The position numbers and the translations under genes were made by a program. Below, piece after piece: positions 36,291 through 48,999 of a stretch of 64,000 bases of DNA. Position 1 is the first letter of the stretch; every line of letters starts with the position of its first letter. Source of the stretch: Sipunculus nudus (lineage: Eukaryota; Annelida; Sipuncula; Golfingiida; Sipunculidae); assembly GCA_026874595.1 (NCBI GenBank), contig CM049322.1, positions 37,941,340 to 38,005,339 of the forward strand, in the 5' to 3' direction. The notes under the pieces were generated by a model. That model was given only the letters and a program-made list of their open reading frames with translations. It had not been told where the DNA came from and searched no databases.

Positions 36291-37951
36291 TCAAGCTGGG
36301 CCCTATTTAGCGGTGTTTTATAAGTAAAGTTAACTTTTATCCGTTTCAACACGAAGTGACCCTTACATTAATATATATATGCGGGGTTCTTTATGAATTC
36401 AAACTTTACCTAGGACTAGTTGAAAAAGAATAAAAGAAAAACAAGACGCGATAATAAAATATATGTGTAAAGGTTAACGTAAGATAACCTATGTCTTGGA
36501 AATTTTGTGTACAAAGCCAGGGCGGTGTGGAAATCAACCTACTTCACACATGATATATATGACAGGCTGCCCAGAGGCCAGACAAAAAGGAACCTGCTTT
36601 TTACAGTACATAAGTCTCTTAACTTCATACCTCATCATGGCGGCAATGCCAAATAAACATATCTGAACCCGACTTGAGCAGGTACGGAGGCTTTATGTGG
36701 ATATTAATGCATGATTACAAAATGTAAAATGCTGAGTAGGGTAAAATTCTAGACATAATTAGTTCATGTAATCTTATCATTGATTACAGTCTTTCGTTAC
36801 ATCCTTCAATGTAAGGCATGAATTAAGAACCAACTGAATTATCATTATTATTTTAATAAGTTTTTAATAGCTCACAAGACAACACCGGTTTTATTTTAGG
36901 ATTAATAGTTCATGTTTATTCATCAAACAAGTGAGATAACTATTCTGCATACTTAGTATACCATTAGCCCAACGGCACTTAGAGTTTATTTCATTGGGGT
37001 ATGTCTATTTTCTACAATGATTCCATACGCGTCACAGGAGAGAACTATATCGCTGTTCCACGATGTGGAAACTAAAGGTCAAACGTTAAAACTACAGTTT
37101 ATGAATATTGGATTATTCGAATCACACAGTACTTACATTATTGACCGAATCACTTAAAAAATAAGCAGACAATATATCATTTATATTGTAATAATCATCG
37201 TCCTTGGTCCATATGATGTCGCGAGCTTAATATGGCCCGTCTGTTTAAAGCTCTTAGCTAACTTATTCTGTTTTGGCACATTAGACCGTGATTACATGGT
37301 ATCGTGTTATCAATGTACTTCAACGTGTTGGTGTTTGAAACGTGTGGTCGCCTGACTACCACTGTTAATGTGAACAACGTCCACGGCACTGAACTGAGAA
37401 TCTGTTAATGGTCGCTTAGGCCTGCAAGCAGCAAACGTTCGTTTAACATATCTTAATATCAAGAACGTTTATTTCAAATCAATATTAACATACTTTAGCG
37501 TTCATGTACTTTACGTGCACACATGGACTTTCCTTTAATTGCTTTACATGAACAATTATTGTAACATGTTTCGTTTACCATATCTAAATATTCATGCATT
37601 TTCATTTCCAATCATACATTAGCATGAGTATGTTTTTGTTCACGCTGGTGCATTTCCTATATTGTTTTCGTAAATTAAGATTGAAATAATATAAAATAAT
37701 TACCTTTGTTTCAATTAGAATTAGAAAATTAAAAATTTGTATGTATAATCAAATGGACTGAATAAACTTATATAGATGCAGGTGTATGTATGACAGTTAT
37801 GGTGTATAATAAATTAATGTTTGCTTATGCTACATACCGTAAATAATTACAATGTATTAAGATAGGAACCGATAAACACTCAATTTGTTATGCCTGGAAT
37901 ATTTTAGAGTGTATTGTATCATGTGACTTGATATACTGATATGTCAGGTAA

Positions 37952-38076
37952 CATTTCGATGAAGAGCAAGGCTTGGCATTATTTATCACTGGGCTTAACG
38001 CGCTCTCCGTCAGATATATAGTGGCTCAAGATAAGCTCAGACGAACCTTAGAGAAGGCTGATGTAATATTTGCAAG
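37952..38076 (+). pseudogene. exon-like fragment upstream of NLR remnant
   Basis: An open frame of about 41 codons lies between an acceptor (TGTCAG at 37942-37947) and a donor (CAAG|GTTAGT). It reads as amphipathic helices (FDEEQGLALFITGLNALSV, then DKLRRTLEKADVIF). A TAA sits in the same frame just after the acceptor, and the next plausible exon (38528) stops after a few codons, so it is probably dead. Its position suggests an N-terminal helical domain of the NLR fragment that follows; the family was not recognised. Confidence 0.35.
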
Positions 38077-38981
38077 GTTAGTTTTTGATTCCCTTTATAC
38101 TATCAGTTCGAATATGTGGTGTGGTAAATAATTTCAATATGCAGTAGATCAATAAAATCCTTTATAAATCACATTTAAAAGTTTCAATTATGAAGTTATG
38201 GTACATTTTTAATTATGAATTTTTGTTTTTTAATTAGTCCCTCTTCATTTTACGAGGAGCGACTAACCCCGTACCTCAAAAAATAATATGTAATCAGAAA
38301 GTCATTTATCTGGAGGCTGATTGTTGACATTAAAAAAAAATAATACCTGCGATCAGTGTATTTGTATATCATCCAAACGTTAGCAGAAGCTTGGTTAAAA
38401 TTACCTCGTTGACGCCCTTGTACTGGTAGGATTCAGTGCATCGACTAAAATATTGTGGTATGTTTGTCAATATGTGTTTATCATACTTTTAATTTATAAC
38501 AATGCTCGTATATTCCTCTTGTTTCAGACTTTTAGCCGTATAATCAGGGTAAATCAACCATGGGAAAGACATGCTCTAAATCTCGTCGAAGGTACACGCT
38601 GTGTGTAGTGATTCACAAAACATACTCAACGCAGAAGTCATCCATAAGCCCTTATTCCTTTTTTCATAAGATCATTTTTAAGCAATCCCATACGGAACAG
38701 TCCTGTGGTACCGACAGTACTAAACGTTCGTGTTCAGTAAAAGCAGACATACATAATTTTATTTTTACTACGTTGTTATAGTGTTATATGTTTTTTCATG
38801 AATTAATATTTTTTACTTTTACAAATAATTTCATTACTTTGTGAAAGAAAATAGGAGTTGAAGGGGCTATATGTTAATTGTTAGAATAACCGACCAGGCT
38901 GTTATGTCACATCATTTACAATGATATCATCAAAATAATATACAAAAACTAAGTATCTAAACCGATCGTCTTGTATCCTTC

Positions 38982-39092
38982 ATGGGGCAAACAAGGGATC
39001 TACATGAAGGAAGGGAAAATTCCCTGTTGAGTGAAGAAAGGAAGAAACTTTTGGAAAAACTTCGTGCACAGCTGATTGAGCGTATCCGGTAG
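38982..39092 (+). pseudogene. helical linker fragment of NLR-type receptor
   Basis: An ATG-led frame of 36 codons ending in TAG is rich in Glu/Lys/Leu (SEERKKLLEKLRAQLIERIR). Such a helix often precedes the NACHT domain in molluscan NLR-like proteins. A good donor (AAG|GTGAGA) lies just beyond the stop, as if the TAG had arisen inside an exon. Confidence 0.35.
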
Positions 39093-39207
39093 AAGGTGAG
39101 ATAATTACTTATTCTTATTATATAAAAATTTGTTTGGTCATTACTTTTATAAAAATCAAATAAAACAACAGATTTGTCATTGATATTAAATAATATTTGT
39201 ATTTCAG

Positions 39208-40908
39208 ATGAATATACTGTCACAAATAGGTATGACGAGGTGATCCGCTTGCGTACAAGAATTGCAGATCACTATCACAGAATGAAAGGAAGGATTTCGC
39301 GGTGGCATGCACAAAGTCAAAACAAAACCTCCGCCTCTGGTAGATTTGCAGAATTTAGACAAGGATCACAGTTTCATCCTAGGCTGTGGCATTTTGGCAT
39401 TGATAAGCCTCTTGAGCGAGATTGACAGATTTACATTCATCACTGGGGTCGGTCAGTCAGAAGAAGAAGAAGCAGTAGTTATGAAGGCCCATGAAATGGG
39501 CTTAATGATCAGAACGATCCCTGAAGATTTCGAAACTGACAATAAACTGACATTTTCCCATCTTTTCCTCCAAGAACACTTTGCGGCCTATGCCGTCATT
39601 AATTCTGAAAAACATATGATTATATTTCTCGCTCATCTCAACACTGTTATGCGTATACATGATTACAGGAATGTAATTATTTTCATATCCGGTCTGTCTG
39701 AGTCATGTGGAAATCTTGTTTTGAACCACTGTGTCAATATTGTATAGGAAACGAAACATTTCCAACAGTCATGCAGTGTTCATATTTCAACCCGGAAGCA
39801 TGGAATGATGAAACAGTGAAGTTTCCTGAATTATCCAACCCTTCCGATGATATCAGCAATTTTATACACCATTTGTGTTCTTGAATATAGAGACAAAAAT
39901 TAATTGACATTACATTGCCACCTTAAATTACCTTTGAGCTAGGCACTGACCAGGCTGATATTCTGTTGCACTTATGCTCCAACTTTGGATCGAAACAGCT
40001 GGTAAAGGATATAAAATTCACAGGAGAAATACTTACCCGAGAAAATGCAAATGTTGCATTTTCTGCTTTAGAAATGCAACATATTACATCTTTGAGCTTG
40101 TTTTGTGAAGCTGCTGAAAATATGGAAGAACTTGTAGGATACATAAGTCGGATGACTCAGCTACGTAGGATTAGAGTGTACATGGACAATGTATCAGAAG
40201 ACGAGAGTGAATGCCTACTGGCAGCCCTTGTAAACTGCAGTGAAGCAAGGGAGTTGATTTTGAAAAACCTAAACATTGAGAGCTCTTACAAAATATTCAC
40301 GTCGTATGCAATCAAACATGCTGGTCTTGTTGTACTATTTTTAATAGACATCAATCTGTCTATGATAGGAGACGACAGCAGGTCACTCGTGAATCACCTC
40401 AATCTGGCATATTTGGTATTATCAAATACAAGACTAACTAATGATCAGCTCATAACAATGTGCAGTGTCATGCCCTCATCGTGTCCCAGACTCCTGTGGC
40501 TCGACCTTGATGAAAATGACGTATCGGGAATTGAAGCATACATTGGGGAAGCAGTAGCGAGACTCCAAAAGTTAAGGGTATTATTCATAAAAACATGTAA
40601 CATGAAGACACAGGGGCTACGCCATATCATACAAAACATCCCGGAATCACTCCTGTTGATGAGTGTTTTAGGCAACCCTATTGAAAATGTTACGTGCATT
40701 ACTCAAAATCCAGAACTCCTAAAAAAACATGCAAACCCTTGGTTGTCTGGACATAGATGCCCCGGAGTCAGATATTCAGGATTTAGTGGAGGTTTGTAAA
40801 ACGTATAATTCCTCTCTAGGGATCATACACGACCAGGAAAGTTTAAATAAATTTTACAAAAAAACATGTGATATTCTGACTGATGTTAAAAGAGAGTTTG
40901 AGGCGAGG
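39208..40908 (+). pseudogene. NLR-type receptor remnant: winged-helix region and leucine-rich repeats
   Basis: Intracellular NACHT-LRR receptors sense microbes or damage. Here the winged-helix part is read at 39307-39747, with the family's typical GILALISLLSE helix and FSHLFLQEHFAAYAV motif (39547-39594). LRRs follow at about 39955-40720 (LLWLDLDENDVSG, LRVLFIKTCNM). The last block (40729-40908) ends at a good donor, GCGAG|GTGAGT. The frame changes at least three times: near 39300, near 39745 and at an A7 run at 40721-40727, after which the C-terminal helices continue in another frame. No ATPase P-loop lies upstream. It is most likely a pseudogene; the A7 shift alone could be an assembly error. 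Confidence 0.65.
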
Positions 40909-41272
40909 TGAGTATATTAGGAAAAAATAGGTGTAGCTTTACAGTTATTCAATCGATATAATTCCTGTATAGTTAAAGTGTCACGTCACAGGTACAGATG
41001 AGTGAATGTAAAACTCTATATGCAACACAAATGGACTTGCACATAAACATTCAGCTGGAAATACTGTTGATGGAATACTCATCTCAGTTTACCTATAAGT
41101 AAACATCACAAGATTTCTGCTGCTTTTCTACCAACAAATGGTTAAACTATGACATTTCATATATACACAAAGGGCGATGATTGGTTGCATGTTGCATGGT
41201 ATGTTTTGTTTAGACGGACATCGAAACATAATGTCAGTTCAACAATAAGCATCATATATGTATATTGTATGT

Positions 41273-41274
<2 letters not shown>

Positions 41275-41316
<42 letters not shown>
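41275..41316. repeat. (TA)n microsatellite
   Basis: TA run just before the duplicated LRR fragment. Confidence 0.94.
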
Positions 41317-41319
<3 letters not shown>

Positions 41320-41342
41320 TATATTATCTATCTAAAGACAAG

Positions 41343-41405
41343 TATGATAGAGGACGCGTCAGGTCACTTGTGAATCATATGACTCTGGCATATTTGGTAT
41401 TATCA
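41343..41405 (+). pseudogene. re-inserted 63-bp fragment of the LRR exon
   Basis: 41343-41405 matches 40361-40424 of the LRR region over 63 bases, with about eleven differences and one short gap (shared blocks TATGATAG, CAGGTCACT and CTGGCATATTTGGTATTATC). Similarity stops abruptly at both ends; a (TA)n tract and a repeat-like segment flank it. Confidence 0.75.
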
Positions 41406-41409
41406 CACC

Positions 41410-41775
41410 TCTTTAACGACCACCTCCGTAAAGCGATCTCCTCGAAATAAAGACCACTTTTTCAAGGTCCCAATGTTTTTTATATATTTAATCCTCGGAA
41501 TAGCAGACACCTCGTTTTATGACTACATGTTTACAGGCGAAAAAACCAACAGTAATTACAAAAGGACATAAGATGAAACAAGCGCATGCAGGGCATAGAT
41601 CAAAGCGTGTTAACGAATGATCACATTAGACCAGAATGTTAGCGTCCAGAACGCATAACTTTCTTTTCTTCTGAGGTCTGCCGTTAAAAATAGTCGTGAG
41701 ATCCCTGGCTTAAATTATTTCACTGGTCAATAAAAATTTTGTATCGGTCTATTTTAAAGTCCCCACTGTACTTAT
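41410..41775. repeat. possible MITE with GACCACCT / AAGACCACTTT words
   Basis: Words such as GACCACCTCCGTAAAGCGAT and AAATAAAGACCAC at one end and GTCTATTTTAAAGTCCCCAC at the other resemble the ends of small DNA transposons. Similar words recur at about 45035-45090 (AAAAGACCACATATCTAAT). The inverted-repeat match is too weak to fix borders. Confidence 0.3.
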
Positions 41776-41958
41776 TATTTATAAGGAATGAGGAAAGGGT
41801 TTCATTAATCTGTGATTAACTTAGGGTAGTAATATGTCTGAAGGGCATGCTACAGGAGCGATCTGTGCTCGCAAAGTGTTAAAATCGGCAACTTTATATG
41901 GATCAGTTTCAAGGGGTAGATCCATGATTTATGAAAGGAATGGCCCAATTATATATTA

Positions 41959-41979
41959 TACATACATACATACATACAC

Positions 41980-42041
<62 letters not shown>
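41959..42041. repeat. (CATA)n-(TA)n microsatellite
   Basis: Tetranucleotide CATA copies pass into a TA run that directly abuts the LINE remnant. Confidence 0.94.
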
Positions 42042-42045
<4 letters not shown>

Positions 42046-43945
42046 TGAGGCCGAGAGGCAATTCTTCATGGATAAGATTGACTCCAGTTCGTCATCAAAA
42101 CAGGTGTTTTCTATATCTGGTGAGCTTCAGGGCAAGTCCCGGATGATACCTCTGCCAATTGATATACCTCGCTGTGACCTTTCGAAAAGTTTATATGACT
42201 TTTTCTTGGCTAAAATTGAATGTTTCTGTCGTGAACATGACCCTTGTATATGTAAACCTCCAAATGTTGACGTTTATTATGGTCCCTCTATGTCCTGGTT
42301 TACACCAACTCATAATGTCATCACCAACAAAAAGCTGTATACTTGATCCCTTACCATCTCCCCTTCTTAAGAAATACATAGATAATCTCACTCCATTTTA
42401 TGACATTCATTATAAATGTTCCTCTATTAACAGGTACAGTCCCTTCTCAGTTTAAAGAGGCTGTTGTGACCCCATCTTTGAAGAAGCCGGGATCAGATCC
42501 GAATGGCCTTCAACATTTGAGGCCAGTTTTAAACCTTCCCTTCGTTTATAAAATCCTTGAGAAGACTGTTTTAAAGAGAATACAATGTCATCTTTATAAA
42601 AATAGCTTTGTAGAAATCCATCAGCCCGCCTAAAGAAGGCATCATAGCACAGAGACCGCCGTGCTGTGTGTCATGGATGGTCTGCTAATGGCGGCAGGCG
42701 AGAGACGAGTTTCTCTTCTAGCACAGTTGGACCTTTAGAGCAGCGTTTGTCACGCCTGATCATTCCATTTTGCTTAAGATATTAGAAATTACCTTTGGTA
42801 TACACGACACCGTGTTTTCATGGTTTACATCATACCTCGCCAATCGTTCCCAAACTGTTATGGTCGACGGTAGAAAATCTGACCCATGTACTTTGTTGTA
42901 CGGGGTTCCCCAGGGATCCGTGTTAGGACCTATAATGTTCACTTTATATCCACAACCCCTATCTCGCATAATATCTGCACATGACTGTTCTTTTCATATA
43001 TATGCTGATGACACGAGGAGAGTTCAGCTATGTCAAGTTCAGCATACAGGCTTGTACTGAGGATTTACTATCATGGATGACCAACAACAAAATTACATTG
43101 AATACTGACAAGACAGAAATTATGCCTGTCGGATCTATGCCCCTTCTAAGGATGATTGACAATGAGTCCATTAGCATATGGGGCTGCACTGTTCCTTTTC
43201 AAAATCCAATGAAGTATCTAGGTGTTAAGATTGATCGAAATCTGTCAATGGATGATTATATTAGTAGTATATGTCCTGCGGCATTTCTCGAGTTCCGCCG
43301 TATTGCTTCCATAGTATTCCTACTAATGCGCGCTATTTCGCCTTGATAACTGTAATGCAGTTCTTGCTGGGTTACCGCTGCGTTGCTGAGTCTCTCGCCT
43401 ACAGATGGTCCAGAATAATGCTACGCGTCTCATTCTAAAGAAGCGTAAGACCGACCACGTCACGCCGCCGCTCAAACACCTCCATTGGCTTCCCGTCAAA
43501 TACCGCATACAATACAAAGTTGCTGTTTTTGTTTACCGCAAATTTGGTGATTCACGTCTATAATATTTGTCTCGAAAAATAATAATCTGTCGTCCTTTGT
43601 GTACGCTGCCATCGGCTGGCGGAAATCTTCTTAAAGTACCAAATTATATTATGAGAGTCGATGAACGTTCCTTCCGTTTCATAGCCCCAAAAGTTTGGAA
43701 TTCACTTCCCATTAACCTTAGAAAATCTCCAACTTTTGTATTATTTAAAACTAATTTAAAAACGTATTTGGTAATAAATATGCGTCATTTTTTTTTTTTT
43801 TGGGGGGGGGGGGGTCAGGCAGAGGCAGTAGATTTCCATGAAATTGAATGTGGGTATGTGTGTGCGTATAAACTGCGCTATTGGTCCGACCATCTGTATA
43901 AATACTTTATATTATTGTTATTATTATTATTATTATTATATAAAC
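42041..43945 (+). mobile_element. Jockey/CR1-type LINE remnant, reverse-transcriptase half
   Basis: The pieces appear in the order of a non-LTR pol protein but in shifting frames: FFMDKI linker (about 42058), DPLPSPLLKKYID (about 42346), FKEAVVTPSLKK (about 42450), LPFVYKILEK (about 42535), YGVPQGSVLGP (about 42899) and catalytic YADD (43001-43012). A YLGVKIDRN stretch follows (about 43217), then LHWLPVKYRIQYK (about 43483) and ERSFRFIAPKVWNSLPINLR near the C-terminus (about 43664). A 3' tail with a TTA-repeat end follows at 43826-43940. Frameshifts and stops make it inactive. The endonuclease half is missing, so it is 5'-truncated, as is usual for LINEs. Confidence 0.85.
43826..43945 (+). 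repeat. LINE 3' tail (copy 1)
   Basis: The stretch GTAGATTTCCATGAAATTG, then TGTGGGTATGTGTGTG, then a (TTA)n end follows the LINE coding remains. It recurs at 48293-48423. A G-rich run at about 43801-43814 precedes it. Confidence 0.75.
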
Positions 43946-43977
43946 CACCATTTATATAACACACCATATACATAACC

Positions 43978-43982
<5 letters not shown>

Positions 43983-44031
<49 letters not shown>

Positions 44032-44050
44032 ATATAATATATATATATAA
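43983..44050. repeat. (TA)n microsatellite
   Basis: Interrupted TA run. Confidence 0.93.
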
Positions 44051-46170
44051 TACATGCATTTGCGAAGGGAAAACCAGTCTAGATTTTTTTTTATATAATG
44101 AATTGCAAAATAATGCATAATAAGTTCAAGATGCAATGAAAATATAAGTCGGCGTGGTTTTGTGAATACTAGAGCATATAGGAAGGAAAATATATTTAAA
44201 TATATTTTTAGAATCAATACGAAATGGAATTACTCGTGCTTCTAGCTTTTTGCCTTCACTGCAGACCACAAACAAATTATATAATCGTCATAAAAATGAT
44301 TCAGTTGTCTGTGAGCCAAACCAAGGTGTCTATAGTTGAAGAATGACTTCACCTAATAAATAAATGTATCATGTCCTTGATTATGAGATATTTTTGGAAA
44401 TTTTAATGTAGTAAAAACCTGCCTGCACGTGGTTTTATGTTATAACCATCCACATTACACCTTGTGTGTAATGGTTAATATATTGAACAAATGGGCTCTC
44501 GCTTCATATATTTGTAATTTTTGAATCTCCGGAAGACCTATTGTTTTCGCTTAAATGCTGGGTAATAGTCGGCCTGCTCATTTACAATACGTTTCATACG
44601 CGATACGTTTATAATTTTGTGTATATTTAATATCTGAATAACAATTTTATAAATAGAAGTATTGTTTATATGGTTATTTACATCCATAACATGTCAAAAA
44701 CAAATAAACAAGAGAACACGTTTGTATTATACAAGTATTACAAAACAATTAAAGCTGTTACAACTACAGTTTTTTTAAATAAAATAATGCCCGAATGAGA
44801 CACTGCGTGCTTACATTCAACTGTCTGAAGAGCCGCATATTATAACCCTGAAATATTTATATAGAATATTTAATGTATTCAGAATATTAGAGGGAAAACA
44901 TTCAGAATATACCCAGAACTGTTCCTGCATAAAGAATTGCTTCTGACTGAGATTTCGGTGATTTGGCCCGGCATTTATTTAATATCAACGCACAAGATCT
45001 GTAGAGCTATCTCCAGAATAAAGTAAATCAGTGGAATTTCTCTAAAAGACCACATATCTAATAGGACCGCCTGTCTATTAAGACTATCCTTGAAAGAATG
45101 GCACGCATTGACTTGGTTTATAACTGAACTGTCTAATAATTGTGAATTTACATCACTCTCGGCCAGTCCCATGGATGGTCTAATTTGACAAGCTTCACTG
45201 TAAAATAAACGTTGTACCCTTTGATTGCATTGTGTCTTGAAGGATCTTTAGTGTCAAACTGTTGCTGTACCTGCTGGATAATGCATTTACCTTGCCATCG
45301 CTGCACTTTCATTTAAGTGCATACCCAAATCTTTTTTATTTAAAAAAAAGAATTTACCACACTTCAGGCCAATACATTGAACCTCTCCTGAGATATGATT
45401 AATTTACACCGAAGCAAACGCCGGGAAATCACGCCAAAACGATTGCAGAAGGCGTCACCAGTTAACAGTACTACATGGGGGATCTAAAATCTATAGACAT
45501 GCATAATTTCAACCCTATACATTGAACTACTCTTGAGTGGCGAGCTATTATCACATAAGATGCGAAGGTGGAAGGAGCGCAGGTGGCGCCATCAATCTTT
45601 GTTTGGCACCAGTTCACATGTTACTCAATAATGATGCCATGTTTCACAAAGTCGGCCCACTGGACCAAGTCTGGGGTCGAGGGGTCTCAAAAGAGTTCTC
45701 CGAGCATGAAAGCGGCGGCTTGAGTTAAATGCTTAAAAACTAAAGTCACTCACAGAGCGCATACCGCAGCTCACACCTGTTGGCCAACAACTGGATAAAA
45801 ACAACATTTAAGCAGATCGTGTAAGACATATGCATGTTCATCCTCCTACTCTAACTATAGACTTTACGAAGCAACTTTGGTTGCTTCCTCTCTAAACTTC
45901 GATTTAACCCTGCGCTTATGTAAATATCGGACAGCATACTGTATCTACAAATCTACAATTTAAACACCACTTCAGAGACCAAGAACACCAAACTAGAAAA
46001 GAAAGTGAACCTCAGAATTACGGGCAATGACGTGACCGGTAATTTGTGCCCAAATTAGACAGTTGCCTGTGATAGGGAAGTTATGACTTTTGGGACAAAC
46101 TTTCTTTTAATCTTAGTGCTTACACTTAAAGGCATAAGCAGAAGATAATACCACGTTTATAAATTCATTG

Positions 46171-46173
<3 letters not shown>

Positions 46174-46257
<84 letters not shown>

Positions 46258-46258
46258 A
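46174..46258. repeat. (TA)n microsatellite
   Basis: About 85 bases of AT, interrupted near its end. Confidence 0.95.
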
Positions 46259-47428
46259 TAAGGTTGCCTTTATATCAGCAGGGCTGAATTTTTTGCGGTT
46301 TTTATATTTTTAACGGTTTCACGGAGTTCCTTTTTCGCGCTCTATCATTGGTCTAGTAGTATATTTTATTATCAAAATTATTTCATTAACCGGTGATTTC
46401 ACTATTATCTAGGTCTTCTATTTCTCTGTCCGGATATCGCATGTTCGAACATTCACAGACGGCTGAGTCGACGCCTGCAAGGATTGACCCCGCTGGCTGT
46501 AACAAGTTCAGGGCCGAGGCTCATTAAAAACAACTTTAACTCATATGTTATTAAGGTGTGTCGAGAAACCAACCTGTAACTTCAAATCCGTATATTAAGT
46601 TTGTTAAGGGAAACTGTGATAAGGGTTTCTTACTCCTGTTAATTAAAAGTCGAGTCGTAATCACCTGCTCAACCTACAAGGGACGCCTGTAGGGAGCCCC
46701 CTTGTTTCAGTATCAAAGGCAGGGATGTGCCCAGATTAATTTGAGTGCCGTATATGTTGCTTATTACTTCCATATAGGTGGATGAAGGAACCGTATTCAG
46801 TTTCTTACAGTTAGAATCTGAAACAAAAAATAATATTCCACTGTTTTACGGCACTTTGGCCCCAAAATAAACTGTAACCGTTCAAATATATTCAAAATTC
46901 ACGTCATCACTGGCTAATCATACATCGTTTGGCGAGTCATGATTTCACAGAATTAGTTCTTTATACAGTTACAAGGTGGCGCAACCCAAGCGGCTACATT
47001 CACTACTTTAGTGGCAAATTTTTTTCATTAACATGACTAAATACGGTACAATGTGAAAGAGTACTTCTACTCAATATTCATTTTAAGCGGCACTGGATGA
47101 CATCTAACTTGGCACACATACACGTAATTTTTAAATATTACTGCCCAGCGGGCACTGACACTTTCCAGTCGTGTGCCGGGGGACAGGAAAAACTGCCGGG
47201 CGCGTCTGCCGGCGTTAGCAGGCACTTGCAAAGGGTCACGGTTTTTGCATCTAAGCAAACCGATATTATTTTAAATGGTCCCTGTCATTCTTCCTGAATC
47301 ATTTAACGTATATGCACCAGGCTCGATGAACATCACTACCTAGCTGAAGATAAATCTCAACTATCGCAAACAATCGGCAGCTTCTGAAAATAATGATCAT
47401 GGTCTTGTATATATGAATTCAAAACTGC

Positions 47429-47498
47429 GTGGTTTCAATTTCGCGGTCAGAGGGCGACCGCGAATATCGCGAATTTGAAACCACCGCAAAGAAGAAGA
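47429..47498. repeat. short inverted repeat (GTGGTTTCAA-TTCGC arms)
   Basis: The left arm reads GTGGTTTCAATTTCGCGGTC; the right side carries GACCGCGAATATCGCG and a mirrored GAAACCAC. A related GCGAAATT/AAAACAC pattern appears at about 5230-5285, so this is probably a small dispersed element. Confidence 0.5.
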
Positions 47499-48181
47499 CA
47501 ACCACAGTATATATCGTCTACTACATTCTTCTCGTTAAGTTCAAGTAGGCTGGGTAAGAAAAGTAAAGAATATCAGCACTTTTTGGCATTAACATGAATA
47601 TGTATATTTAATTCCAAATAGGGGAACAAATTCTAAACATTTTCATTTACATTTATTAATTTTTTTTTTTATAAATCGATGATCACGATAAACTGTTTGA
47701 GTGATTCCATATAATTCATTTTTATATAAGTATCATTATGAACACAATATATAAGTAAATATGTCCAGAACCATATTTACACTATATCATCAATTTAAAA
47801 AAATGCTTAAATGACTGTCACTATGGATTAGAGGTGTTTTACGAAATAACCCGTTAGTGTCTTCCGCACAAGGGAACCACAACGGGAACGAAAGAGTGAC
47901 TCTTCCTTAAGCATGAGGCTTGTTAGTTCTGATGATCCCTTCTTCAAACAGAAGCGATGCAGGGGAGTATCCCATTTTAGAACTGGACCGTCCTTTCATA
48001 CGCACTACAGATAAACTAAATAAGATTTAAGGAAACAAACATATTAGCCACAGAGATGACCAATACGCGTAATTTTTGCAATTTGGATAAAAAGGTTGCA
48101 CTTTATTGCAGACTGTGCATTGAAAATATGCAGCACATTAAAGATGACAGGAAAAAAAATAAACACTTCCCAAAGAAATCT

Positions 48182-48244
48182 ACACCCACTCAAATGTATT
48201 GAAAATGGAAAGTTTCATGAAGAGTGGCAGCAGACTGTTACTTC
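48182..48244. repeat. dispersed repeat segment (copy 1)
   Basis: It matches 52206-52268 (shared TATTGAAAATG, TCATGAA-AGTG-CAGCA and ACTGTTA blocks). It lies about 50 bases upstream of the LINE tail at 48293 and may belong to the same element. Confidence 0.65.
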
Positions 48245-48292
48245 GACTGAGTAATTAATTCATTAATTCGCACCACAAGTTAAAGTACTGAT

Positions 48293-48423
48293 TGTAGATT
48301 TCCATGAAATTGTATGTGGGTATGTGTATGTGTTAATTGCGCTGTGAGTACGACCATCGGAGAATTGGCGCTATTTAAATAGTATATTATAATTATTATT
48401 GTTGTTATTATTATCATTATAAC
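48293..48423 (+). mobile_element. LINE 3' tail (copy 2)
   Basis: It repeats the tail at 43826-43945: GTAGATTTCCATGAAATTG, TATGTGGGTATGTGT, ATTGCGCT, ACGACCATC, then an ATT-rich end. No coding part is attached, so this is a very short 5'-truncated insertion. Confidence 0.7.
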
Positions 48424-48999
48424 ATTGATTTGTATTTTGTAATTTCCAATTTTAAAACAGCCACATATAATGTTAAAGCTATCTTTCATTATCACTTATG
48501 TAAATCTTCATTAAGAGCGAGTTATTTAGCTGTCGTCTATCTGATGGAAGCTATTTGGATTGTGTGCGAGTATTTTAAGATGCAATAAGAGAAGAATAAA
48601 AAAGTCAATGTTTTCAATTTAATTTCTATCATGTTTAGTAAGGTCATGATAACTTTATTTAAGACCATGGTAAAGTGCTCACTATAATAACTATTAGCTA
48701 TATTTATTTGTGTTACTGGTATTGCACAAATGAGCAGTTTTAGTGAGCCACGTATTGTTCATATGCCACAATCTAGTCAGGATTAATGTTCCATCAATAA
48801 CCATATATCATTGTAACATATATCTATGTACCGCATCTTGACCACACAAATTATCATACTACACATATGTCCAGTAACTTACATGGCTTAAATGAAAAAA
48901 AAAAACAACATATATTAGGAATAAGCAGTCATAGAGATTTAAGTATTATGCAGCACACGGTCTCATTCAGTGGTGTTCAGATATATATTAAAGTTAGTT

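Larger units (their letters stand above)
31669..37940. other. AT-rich, no supported gene; several repeat traces
   Basis: It contains an inverted-repeat element (32489-32628), a dispersed-repeat block with tandem TGCTTCTTT-GTTCCAA units (about 33700-33990) and a Helentron-like fragment with GACGGACGGACA tail (about 35860-36290). The longer frames (for example 32716-32994) are AT-rich and show no family pattern. Confidence 0.5.
44051..48180. other. no supported gene
   Basis: It contains a (TA)n tract (46174-46258), an 8-bp-stem hairpin near 45870 and an inverted repeat at 47429-47498 built from GTGGTTTCAA-TTCGC arms. A cysteine/glycine-rich frame at about 47140-47190 (CPAGTDTFQSC) resembles an EGF-like start but has no supporting splice sites. 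Confidence 0.5.

Noticed and set aside
47130-47210. Cysteine-rich frame CPAGTDTFQSC resembling an EGF-like or receptor module
   Set aside because: Too short, with no flanking splice sites or neighbouring modules.
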